From Candidatus Fonsibacter sp. (GTDB lineage: Bacteria; Pseudomonadota; Alphaproteobacteria; Pelagibacterales; Pelagibacteraceae), in assembly GCA_023257975.1 (NCBI GenBank), contig JALRAW010000045.1, positions 1-6,232 of the forward strand: a stretch of 6,232 nucleotides of DNA, written 5' to 3'. The notes below the pieces were generated by a model. That model did no database searches, had not been told where the DNA came from, and saw only the letters and a program-made list of their open reading frames with translations. Position 1 is the first letter of the stretch, and each line of letters begins with the position of its first letter. The translations under genes were made by a program, and so were the position numbers. Shown here piece by piece: positions 1 through 6,232 of the stretch.

Positions 1-1
1 A

Positions 2-850
2 TCGGCAATATTTGTGCTAGAAATCTCATCCTATCAGTTGGATTACTCATGGCGTTTGCCAAGTTCGGTTTCAATTTTATTAAATGTTAGCCCAGACCAT
101 ATTGAAAGACACGAAAGTTTTAACAAATATATTTCAGCTAAACTTAGAATTTTTAAAGGATTAACAAAAAGAGGAATTGGCTTTTTAGATTTGAGCAATG
201 ACAAAGAATCTAAAATATTTAAAGTTTTAAAGTCTGAAAAATACGATCAAAGAAATATTGAATTAATTAAAAAAAATATTAATCACAATATTAAAGATGA
301 TTTAATTAGCCCTCCACTAAAAGGAATTCATTTTAAAAATTGTCTTTACATTGCCTTGCGAATTGCAAAATTGTTTAAAATTTCAAAAAATATTTATTTA
401 AAAACAATTAAAAATTTTAAAGGACTTCCGCATAGACAAGAAATTGTAAAAACAAAGAATAATTTGACTTTTATAAACGATTCTAAAGCAACAAATTTTT
501 CATCAACCGAGGTGGCTTTAAATAATTATAAAAACATTCACTGGATACTTGGGGGGCTTCCTAAAGCAAAAGACAAGATAATGGTTCATAAATATAAAAA
601 ATCTATAATGAGAGCTTATATTATAGGACGAAATATAAATTTTTTTTTAAAACAAATTAAAAATATAGTAAAATGCAATATTAGTTACTCTCTTGAGAAG
701 GCATTTTTGTCAACTTTAACTGAGGCCAAAAATTATCCTAATTTAAAACAAGTTATATTATTAAGCCCTTCAGCCGCTTCTTTTGATCAATATAAAAATT
801 TTGAACATCGAGGCAATATTTTTAAACAGTTAGTAAAAAAATATTCATGA
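2..850 (+). CDS. murD: UDP-N-acetylmuramoyl-L-alanine--D-glutamate ligase, 5'-truncated by window edge
   Basis: MurD is the cytoplasmic ATP-dependent ligase that adds D-glutamate to UDP-MurNAc-L-Ala. The reading frame is open from base 2, so the GTG at 14 is an internal Val codon, not a start; roughly the first third (UDP-binding domain and P-loop) lies outside the window. Visible landmarks: VLEISSYQL with the Mg-site Glu (20-22); NVSPDH with the metal-site His (98-100); SAKLRIF, whose Lys (140-142) matches the carbamylated Lys of E. coli MurD; GLPHR (422-436); NDSKATN (476-496), opening the C-terminal glutamate-binding domain; and LSPSAASFDQYKNFEHRG near the end, matching LSPACASLDQFKNFEQRG in E. 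coli. The GxHNxxN motif appears as GIHFKN (323-340), one residue short. The stop overlaps the ftsW start as ATGA. Identity is secure; MurC and MurE/F are excluded by the SPxxASFDQ tail. Confidence 0.97.
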   Translation, partial: SAIFVLEISSYQLDYSWRLPSSVSILLNVSPDHIERHESFNKYISAKLRIFKGLTKRGIGFLDLSNDKESKIFKVLKSEKYDQRNIELIKKNINHNIKDDLISPPLKGIHFKNCLYIALRIAKLFKISKNIYLKTIKNFKGLPHRQEIVKTKNNLTFINDSKATNFSSTEVALNNYKNIHWILGGLPKAKDKIMVHKYKKSIMRAYIIGRNINFFLKQIKNIVKCNISYSLEKAFLSTLTEAKNYPNLKQVILLSPSAASFDQYKNFEHRGNIFKQLVKKYS

Positions 851-1971
851 TTAATTTTGGCAGAACCAACACAAATCAATTGGCGCTGTGGTGGAGAAAT
901 ATTGATAAACTACTTTTTTTTTTAATAATTTCTTTAATATTTTTGGGAATATTTTTTGCTTATACTTCCACTTCTAATATTGCTTCAGAAAAAATATACA
1001 AAACAGATTATCTTTTAATTGTGAAGCATATCTTGTTTGCATTTATTAGTTTTTTAATTTTATCTTTCCTATCTTTATTAGACCCAAAACAAATAGAGAA
1101 ATATTGTATTTTAGGTTTTATTCTTACTTCTTTTTTATTGTTATCCGTTTTAATTTTTGGAGTGGAGGTTAAAGGCTCTAAAAGATGGGTAAATTTAATT
1201 TTTTTTAGATTTCAGCCGGTAGAAATTTATAAACCTTTTTTTGTTTTATTGTGTTCTTTAATTATTTCTAATTCACAGATAGGAGAACTTAAATTAAGAA
1301 TTTTTTATAGTTTTTGTGTATTATTTTTTTCCTTGTTATTATTACTTAATCAGCCTGATGTGGGTCAAAGTTTATTAATTTTTTCAGTTTGGTTAATTTT
1401 AATATTTGTTTCTGGAGTTAGCATTGTTCTTCTTATTTCTTTAGGTTCTGTAATTTTTTTAGGCATTGCATCAGCAATATTATTATTTAGTGAAAGGTTT
1501 TTTTATATTTTTAGAAGGTTAAGAACTTTTGTTGATCCTAATAAAGGAGATAACTTACAAACTGAAAAAGCATTAGAAGCAATAAAACAAGGTGGATTTG
1601 CAGGAAGAGGAATAGGCGAAGGGATATTGAAAGAGAGAGTTCCTGAGGCACATACCGACTTTGTTTTAGCGGTGATTGGAGAAGAGTTTGGTATTTTGAT
1701 GATATTAATAATTTTTTTAATAATAACTTTTATTTTTTTAAGAGTTTTTTCTCAATTTAATATTGAAAACAATCCATTTAGAAAATTAGTATTAATAGGC
1801 TTGTCGTGTTTAGTTTATTTGCAATCTATAATTAACTTAGGAGTTACTTTAAATATTCTTCCAAACAAAGGAATGACTTTTCCATTTATAAGTTATGGGG
1901 GATCATCCATGATTGGCTGTGCAATAATATTTGGAGTATTACTTTGTTTTACTAAGAAAAAATTATCTTAA
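847..1971 (+). CDS. ftsW: Septal peptidoglycan glycosyltransferase FtsW (SEDS family)
   Basis: FtsW is the SEDS-family membrane enzyme that, with its partner PBP (FtsI), polymerises lipid II into septal glycan strands. The 374-residue product has about ten hydrophobic segments, the first at residues 20-41, after a short cytoplasmic tail containing LWWRNIDKLL. Family landmarks: FQPVEIYKP (residues 122-130; the usual form is FQPSExxKP, so Val replaces the common Ser while Gln, Pro, Glu and Lys stay); PDVGQSL; VPEAHTDF with Asp271 aligned to catalytic Asp297 of E. coli FtsW; Glu263 aligned to E. coli Glu289; and the C-terminal NLGVTLNILPNKGMTFPFISYGGSS block. RodA, the elongation paralogue, is the alternative, but the position between murD and murG and the EAHTDF loop favour FtsW. 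The ATG at 847 overlaps the murD stop by 4 nt. No Shine-Dalgarno sequence is visible, so coupling is likely. A T10 run lies at 914-923. Confidence 0.96.
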   Translation: MINFGRTNTNQLALWWRNIDKLLFFLIISLIFLGIFFAYTSTSNIASEKIYKTDYLLIVKHILFAFISFLILSFLSLLDPKQIEKYCILGFILTSFLLLSVLIFGVEVKGSKRWVNLIFFRFQPVEIYKPFFVLLCSLIISNSQIGELKLRIFYSFCVLFFSLLLLLNQPDVGQSLLIFSVWLILIFVSGVSIVLLISLGSVIFLGIASAILLFSERFFYIFRRLRTFVDPNKGDNLQTEKALEAIKQGGFAGRGIGEGILKERVPEAHTDFVLAVIGEEFGILMILIIFLIITFIFLRVFSQFNIENNPFRKLVLIGLSCLVYLQSIINLGVTLNILPNKGMTFPFISYGGSSMIGCAIIFGVLLCFTKKKLS

Positions 1972-3047
1972 TGAAAAAGATTTTAATCTGCACAGGTGGG
2001 ACTGGTGGACATATATTTCCAGCTATATCACTTGCTCAATATTTAGAAAAAAAAAAATTTAATGTAGATCTTATTACTGATTATAGAGCCAAAAGGTTTA
2101 TAAATAATCTAAATTTAAGAAATATTACATTTATTAATGTACAAACTCCTACTGGAAAAAAAGGTTTAGGATTAATTTATTCATTATTTTTAATATTTTT
2201 TTCGTTTTTATATTCAGTTTTTTTTCTTTTATTTAAAAAACCACAATTAATTATTGGCTCAGGAGGTTACGCTTCTTTTCCTGTTTTGTTAGCAGCCAAA
2301 TTACTCAAAAAAAAATTTGTTATTTATGAAACAAACTCTGTAGTTGGAAGAGTTAATAAGTTCTTTTTAAATAGTTCAATAAAGATATTTACTGGATATC
2401 CATTAAAGCACTTAAATATAAATAATGATAAAATTAATTTTGTTGGACAACTGATTAGAGAGCAAATTTATGCAGCAAAAGAAAAAAATGATTTAAAAAA
2501 AGATAATAATTTTGATTTTACCTTACTTGTTATTGGTGGAAGTCAAGGTGCAGAAATTTTTAGCAAAACATTACCTAAATCATTAAATAAATTATTTAGT
2601 TTGAATAAAAAAATAAGAATTTTTCATCAATCAGGAAATAAAGAGCAAGAAACAAAAATAGATTTTTCTTATAAAAAGAATTCTAATGTTACTATTTTTA
2701 ATTTTGAACCAAATATTGAAAAATACATGATGCTATCAGATTTAGTTATTACAAGAGCTGGTTCTTCAACATTATCAGAGTTGGCTTTTTTACAGATCCC
2801 CTTTATAGCGATCCCATTTAAAAATTCTCTAGATAATCATCAATTTTATAATGCAGAGTATTTTTTTAGAATGAGCGCATGCTGGCTTATTGATCAACAA
2901 GAATTAAACAGCGAAAAATTATTTGATTTAGTAAAAGATTTAATCATTAACAAAGAAAAGTTACTTGAAAAAAAGAGCAAATTAAAAGAATTAACAAAAA
3001 CAAACGTTAATGAAATTTTTGAAAAAGAAATTAATAACCTTTTATAA
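1971..3047 (+). CDS. murG: Lipid II synthase MurG (UDP-GlcNAc transferase)
   Basis: MurG is a GT28 (GT-B fold) enzyme on the inner face of the cytoplasmic membrane that transfers GlcNAc from UDP-GlcNAc to lipid I, making lipid II. At 358 residues it has normal length (E. coli 355). Landmarks in order: the N-terminal glycine loop GGTGGHIFPA (residues 9-18); GSGGYASFP (96-104), the second G-loop; YETNSVVGRVNK, matching the HEQNxxxGxxNK block; Arg163 at the place of the GNPVR arginine; GGSQGAE (189-195), opening the C-terminal domain; TRAGSSTLSELA with donor-binding Glu270; and DNHQFYNA. Residues 65-88 form an exceptionally hydrophobic stretch where E. coli MurG has its membrane-contact patch. 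GNPVR is replaced by GQLIR. The ATG shares one base with the ftsW stop (TAATG) and has no visible Shine-Dalgarno. An A11 run lies at 2047-2057. Confidence 0.97.
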   Translation: MKKILICTGGTGGHIFPAISLAQYLEKKKFNVDLITDYRAKRFINNLNLRNITFINVQTPTGKKGLGLIYSLFLIFFSFLYSVFFLLFKKPQLIIGSGGYASFPVLLAAKLLKKKFVIYETNSVVGRVNKFFLNSSIKIFTGYPLKHLNINNDKINFVGQLIREQIYAAKEKNDLKKDNNFDFTLLVIGGSQGAEIFSKTLPKSLNKLFSLNKKIRIFHQSGNKEQETKIDFSYKKNSNVTIFNFEPNIEKYMMLSDLVITRAGSSTLSELAFLQIPFIAIPFKNSLDNHQFYNAEYFFRMSACWLIDQQELNSEKLFDLVKDLIINKEKLLEKKSKLKELTKTNVNEIFEKEINNLL

Positions 3048-4453
3048 TGACTTTTAAAATTACAACTAATGATCAGGTTCATTTTATTGGCATAGGAGGA
3101 ATTGGCATGAGCGGTATTGCTGAAATTATGCACAATATTGGATTCAAAGTTCAAGGTAGCGATCAATCAAGAAATAATAAAAATATAAAAAGATTACAAA
3201 AGCTTGGATTAAAAGTTTTTTTTAATCATGCAAGAAAAAATATAGGAAATTCTAAACTAGTGGTATTTTCATCTGCAATTAGCAAAGATAATCCAGAATT
3301 AAGACAGGCAAAAATAAAAAAAATACCGGTTATTCAGAGAGTAGAGATGCTTTCTGAAATTGTTAGGTTAAAAAAAAATATAGTTATCAGTGGAGCTCAT
3401 GGCAAAACGACAATTACTTCATTGATATCAACACTTTTATTTAAAGCAAAACTAGACCCAATGATTATTAATGGGGGTATATTAAACTCAATTAACTCAA
3501 ATGCATTATTTGGAAAAGGAGACTGGGCGGTTGTCGAAGCAGATGAATCTGATGGTAGTTTTTTAAAAATACCAATTACTTATTCCGTAGTCAGTAATAT
3601 TGATAAGGAGCATTTAGATTATTATAAAAATTTTAATAATCTGTATAAAAGTTTTGAAACTTTTATAAATAAGACGCCTTTAATTGGTAAATCATTTGTT
3701 TGCACTGATGATAAATTTTTAAAAAAAATTTTAAAAAATAAGAATAAATCTAACATTATCACTTATGGTTTTGAAAACGGATCAGATCTTCACCCTTACA
3801 ATTTAAAAAATTTAGGAAAATCGATGCATTTTAATATATCCGTAAAACTTAATAATAAAGTTGAACATATTAGAAATATTGAATTAAATTTATTGGGCAG
3901 ACACAATGTACTTAATGCAACTGCTGCCATAGGAGTTGCTAAAAGTTTAGGTATTAAAAATAATATTATAAAAAAAACTTTAAAAAATTTTTTAGGGGTA
4001 CAAAGAAGATTAACTAAAATCACTAATTTTAGAGGAAGTGAAATTTATGATGATTATGCCCACCACCCAACAGAAATTACATCAGTTTTAAATGCTATTA
4101 AATCCGGTTTTAAGGACAAGAAAATTGTAACAGTGTTTCAGCCACACAGATATTCAAGAGTTGCTTCTTTAAAAAAAGAATTTGCAAATGCATTTAAAGA
4201 TAGTGATTTAGTTGTTTTATGTCCTATTTATGCAGCTAGTGAGAAACCAATAAAAAATATTAATCATTATGAGTTGGCTAAACTTATTAAAAAAAGTTCA
4301 AAAAAAGATGTTATATGCATAGAAAATCAACTTGATTTAGAGAGATTTATAAAACGTCATACTTATGGAAATGAAATTATTGTTTGTATGGGGGCAGGAA
4401 GTATTAGTAGTTGGATTAGAGAAATTGCTGTTAATTTAAAAAATGGGCATTAA
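3047..4453 (+). CDS. murC: UDP-N-acetylmuramate--L-alanine ligase
   Basis: MurC is the cytoplasmic ATP-dependent ligase that starts the stem peptide by joining L-Ala to UDP-MurNAc. The 468-residue product shows all three Mur ligase domains. The N-terminal UDP-binding domain has FIGIGGIGMSGIAE and QGSDQS. The central ATPase domain has P-loop GAHGKTT (residues 116-122), EADESDGSF (from Glu164), NIDKEHLDYY with metal-site His189, and an intact GRHNVLNATAA motif (His286, Asn287). The C-terminal domain has DDYAHHPTE (from Asp335), FQPHRYSR and the late GAGSISSW. DDYAHHP and QPHRYSR separate MurC from MurD/E/F; Mpl, the muropeptide ligase relative, is less likely given length and cluster position. 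The ATG shares one base with the murG stop, and the 3' end overlaps murB by 11 nt. No ribosome-binding site is apparent. Nothing looks damaged. Confidence 0.98.
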   Translation: MTFKITTNDQVHFIGIGGIGMSGIAEIMHNIGFKVQGSDQSRNNKNIKRLQKLGLKVFFNHARKNIGNSKLVVFSSAISKDNPELRQAKIKKIPVIQRVEMLSEIVRLKKNIVISGAHGKTTITSLISTLLFKAKLDPMIINGGILNSINSNALFGKGDWAVVEADESDGSFLKIPITYSVVSNIDKEHLDYYKNFNNLYKSFETFINKTPLIGKSFVCTDDKFLKKILKNKNKSNIITYGFENGSDLHPYNLKNLGKSMHFNISVKLNNKVEHIRNIELNLLGRHNVLNATAAIGVAKSLGIKNNIIKKTLKNFLGVQRRLTKITNFRGSEIYDDYAHHPTEITSVLNAIKSGFKDKKIVTVFQPHRYSRVASLKKEFANAFKDSDLVVLCPIYAASEKPIKNINHYELAKLIKKSSKKDVICIENQLDLERFIKRHTYGNEIIVCMGAGSISSWIREIAVNLKNGH

Positions 4454-5351
4454 TTTTTATTCACAACTAAAAAAAAATATTCAAGGAGAGTTGAGAGAAG
4501 ATTTTGATTTATCCAAATCTAATTGGCTTGGAATTGGTGGAAAAGCGAAATTTTTTTTTAAGCCAAAGAATCTCAAAGATTTGCAGATATTTTTAAGAAA
4601 TAACAACCAACATCTTCCAATTATTGTAATTGGCTCTGGTTCAAATTTATTAATTAGGGACAAAGGGTTTGATGGCGTGGTTATTAAATTTGGAAAAGAT
4701 TTTGATTATATAAAAATTAATAATGACATTATCAATTGTGGACCGGCAACCCAAAAATCTCTTTTGGCTGAATATGCCGCTAATAATAATTTAACTGGTT
4801 TTGAATTTTTATATTGCATTCCAGGAACTGTCGCGGGAGGTGTTATTATGAACTCAGGTTGTTATGGTAGCGATATATCCAAAGTAGTATTGAGTATCTC
4901 AGCAATCGATATGAATGGAGAAATTAAAATTATTGATAACAAAGATATAAATTTTTCTTATCGACATAGTTCTCTTACTAAAAATCAGATTATTACAAAT
5001 ATTGAGATGAAGGGATCTTCTCTTGAAAAAAACAAGGTGTTAGAAATTATGAAAAATTTAAAAAATAAAAAAGATCTTGAGCAACCGCAAAAGATCAAAA
5101 CAGGGGGTAGCACATTTAAAAATCCAAATAATTCAAATAAAAAAGCTTGGCAATTAATAAAAGAGTCGGGTTGTGCTGATTTAAAGGTCGGAGGAATTAA
5201 GCTATCAAATTTACATTGTAATTTTTTAGAGAATTTAGGTAAAGCAAGCTCAGAAGATGCAGAAAATTTAATTGAAAATATAAAAAAAGAAGTTTTTAAA
5301 AAAACTAATATAAACTTAGAGCTAGAATTAGAAGTTGTAGGAACAAAATGA
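4443..5351 (+). CDS. murB: UDP-N-acetylenolpyruvoylglucosamine reductase (short, type II-like MurB)
   Basis: MurB is the FAD-dependent, NADPH-using cytoplasmic reductase that converts UDP-GlcNAc-enolpyruvate to UDP-MurNAc, the substrate of MurC. At 302 residues it is shorter than E. coli MurB (342), as expected for the type II class that lacks the extra substrate-capping loop. Landmarks: SNWLGIGGKAKFFF near the N-terminus (compare TxxxVGG in the family); FAD-binding GSGSNLLIRDKGFDG; IPGTVAGGVIMNSGCYG; SYRHSSL with Arg174 at the active-site Arg position; GGSTFKNP with Ser223 as the proton-donating Ser; and Glu297 in the terminal LELEVVG, at the place of the catalytic Glu of E. coli MurB. The ATG at 4443 is the only in-frame ATG that keeps the N-terminal domain; it lies 11 nt inside murC. 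The stop overlaps the ddl start as ATGA. Confidence 0.96.
   Translation: MGINFYSQLKKNIQGELREDFDLSKSNWLGIGGKAKFFFKPKNLKDLQIFLRNNNQHLPIIVIGSGSNLLIRDKGFDGVVIKFGKDFDYIKINNDIINCGPATQKSLLAEYAANNNLTGFEFLYCIPGTVAGGVIMNSGCYGSDISKVVLSISAIDMNGEIKIIDNKDINFSYRHSSLTKNQIITNIEMKGSSLEKNKVLEIMKNLKNKKDLEQPQKIKTGGSTFKNPNNSNKKAWQLIKESGCADLKVGGIKLSNLHCNFLENLGKASSEDAENLIENIKKEVFKKTNINLELELEVVGTK
5339..5342 (+). promoter_or_regulatory. Weak Shine-Dalgarno (AGGA) for ddl
   Basis: An AGGA lies inside the last codons of murB, five bases before the ATG of ddl. It is the only one of the five internal gene starts where I see a purine-rich G-containing motif at usable spacing; the other starts have only A/T-rich sequence upstream. 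It supports the ATG at 5348 as the ddl start. The match is short, so chance is possible. Confidence 0.4.
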
Positions 5352-6232
5352 AAAAAGAAAAAGTTACAGTTTTAATGGGCGGGACGTCAGCTGAAAGAGA
5401 CGTAAGTTTAGATAGTGGTAAAGCCTGCGCAAAAGCTCTTGCTGAAATTGGTTTTGATGTGACAAGTTTAGATGCAAAAGATGATTTTATTGAAAAATTA
5501 ATTAAGAATAAACCTGATAAAGTTTTTAACGCTCTGCATGGAAGATTTGGAGAAGATGGTTCTATCCAAGGATTATTAGAGCATTTAAAAATACCTTATA
5601 CACATTCTGGAATCTTATCTTCAGCAATCGCTATGGATAAATTAACATCAAAAAGAATCTTTAAGGATGCCAAAATTAGTTCGCCTGAGTATCAGGTTAT
5701 TAAAAGTTTAGAAGATTTTAAAAGTTCAAAAATTGGGTATCCTTGTGTTGTTAAGCCAAATAATGAAGGTTCTAGTGTGGGCGTTTATGTTTTAGATGAA
5801 CCAAAGAAATCTGATGAAGACACAATTGTCTCTTCATTAAAAAAATATAATTTTTTAATTCTAGAAAAGTACATACCAGGAAGAGAGATACAGGTAGCGG
5901 TGATGGGCTCAAAAGCCTTAGGGGGAATAGAGATTGTGCCTGCAAGATCATTTTATGATTATGAAGCAAAATATTCAGCAAATGCTAAGACGAAACATAT
6001 TATTCCCATTAAAATAAATGAAGCTGATTATAAAAAGATTTTAGATATAGCTCTGCAGGCTCATAATATTTTGGGTTGTAGAGGAGTAACGAGATCAGAT
6101 TTTAGGTATAATGAATCTGACAAAGTTAATAAAATTTATATTCTTGAAGTAAATACTCAACCAGGTATGACAAGTTTATCTTTAGTTCCAGAGATTGCTA
6201 ATTATTACGGAATATCTTTTAATGAATTAGTT
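5348..6232 (+). CDS. ddl: D-alanine--D-alanine ligase, 3' end cut by window edge
   Basis: Ddl is the ATP-grasp enzyme that makes D-Ala-D-Ala, the dipeptide MurF adds to the stem peptide. My translation is open for 295 codons from the ATG at 5348 to the last base without a stop; by comparison with E. coli DdlB (306 residues) only about the last dozen residues are missing. Landmarks: GGTSAERDVSL, with Glu16 at the first D-Ala site; NALHGRFGEDGSIQG; IAMDKLTSK; the EGSSVGV lid loop with Ser142 (E. coli Ser150); FYDYEAKY with Lys208 and Tyr209 (E. coli Lys215 and Tyr216); TRSDF with Arg249 and Asp251 (E. coli Arg255 and Asp257); and LEVNTQPGMTS with metal ligands Glu267 and Asn269. The retained Tyr209 favours D-Ala-D-Ala over D-Ala-D-lactate synthesis, arguing against a Van-type ligase. 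The start overlaps the murB stop by 4 nt. Confidence 0.97.
   Translation, partial: MKKEKVTVLMGGTSAERDVSLDSGKACAKALAEIGFDVTSLDAKDDFIEKLIKNKPDKVFNALHGRFGEDGSIQGLLEHLKIPYTHSGILSSAIAMDKLTSKRIFKDAKISSPEYQVIKSLEDFKSSKIGYPCVVKPNNEGSSVGVYVLDEPKKSDEDTIVSSLKKYNFLILEKYIPGREIQVAVMGSKALGGIEIVPARSFYDYEAKYSANAKTKHIIPIKINEADYKKILDIALQAHNILGCRGVTRSDFRYNESDKVNKIYILEVNTQPGMTSLSLVPEIANYYGISFNELV

Noticed and set aside
551..556. G6 run in murD, striking in an AT-rich gene
   Set aside because: It encodes the Gly-Gly of the conserved LGG motif of the MurD C-terminal domain, so protein constraint explains it.
14..850. GTG at 14 as the start of a short MurD
   Set aside because: The frame is open upstream to base 2 and encodes Ser-Ala-Ile-Phe before Val-Leu-Glu, continuing the MurD alignment; the gene is cut by the window edge.
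3019..3048. TTGAAA and TATAAT with 18-nt spacing, a possible promoter for murC
   Set aside because: The -10 match overlaps the murC start codon, so a transcript would begin inside murC and lose its start. In sequence this AT-rich such matches arise often by chance.
2894..3166. Antisense 90-codon open frame across the murG/murC junction
   Set aside because: It lies opposite two well-conserved genes, its composition (Ser/Asn/Phe) is that of a reverse complement of Lys/Asn/Glu-rich coding sequence, and it resembles no family I know.
3796..4023. Antisense 75-codon open frame inside murC
   Set aside because: It is fully opposite the conserved HN motif region of murC and its Leu/Phe-rich product is what the reverse strand of such coding sequence would give.
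4481..4663. Antisense 60-codon open frame inside murB
   Set aside because: It mirrors the conserved FAD-binding region of murB, with no ribosome-binding site or recognisable domain.
5772..5981. Antisense 69-codon open frame inside ddl
   Set aside because: It lies opposite the ATP-grasp core of ddl, whose catalytic residues are intact on the + strand.
5348..6232. Possible Van-type D-Ala-D-Lac ligase
   Set aside because: FYDYEAKY keeps the Tyr linked to D-Ala-D-Ala specificity in E. coli DdlB, no vanH/vanX-like genes are near, and the gene sits in its normal dcw position.

Overview
This window is a continuous stretch of the division and cell wall (dcw) cluster of a very AT-rich Gram-negative bacterium. 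It reads, all on the + strand: murD (5' end cut off) - ftsW - murG - murC - murB - ddl (3' end cut off). This order matches the alphaproteobacterial dcw cluster, in which ftsQ, ftsA and ftsZ usually follow ddl. Low G+C (about a quarter where I tallied it by eye), A/T-ending codons, Lys/Ile/Asn-rich proteins, long A and T runs and no intergenic space suggest a streamlined genome. The FtsW N-terminus has an 'LWWRNIDKLL' segment resembling the 'WWW-T-x-D' start typical of alphaproteobacterial FtsW, and MurB is of the short class. My best guess is a SAR11/Pelagibacterales-like marine alphaproteobacterium; this is inference, not proof.

Layout: 2-850 is the central and C-terminal part of MurD; 847-1971 FtsW; 1971-3047 MurG; 3047-4453 MurC; 4443-5351 MurB; 5348-6232 Ddl, lacking only about the last dozen residues. 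Each of the five junctions is an overlap of 1, 4 or 11 nt. There is therefore no room for intergenic promoters or terminators, and co-transcription with translational coupling is expected. I found no RNA gene, mobile element, CRISPR array, long repeat or terminator hairpin.

How the genes work together: MurB completes UDP-MurNAc, MurC adds L-Ala and MurD adds D-Glu. Ddl makes the D-Ala-D-Ala dipeptide that MurF attaches later. MurG adds GlcNAc to lipid I to form lipid II, and FtsW polymerises lipid II into septal glycan. The window thus covers cytoplasmic precursor steps, the last membrane-associated step and the septal polymerase. All catalytic landmarks I looked for are present. The clearest oddity is a one-residue gap in a nucleotide-binding motif of MurD. 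I see no undescribed system here; it is a conserved housekeeping region.
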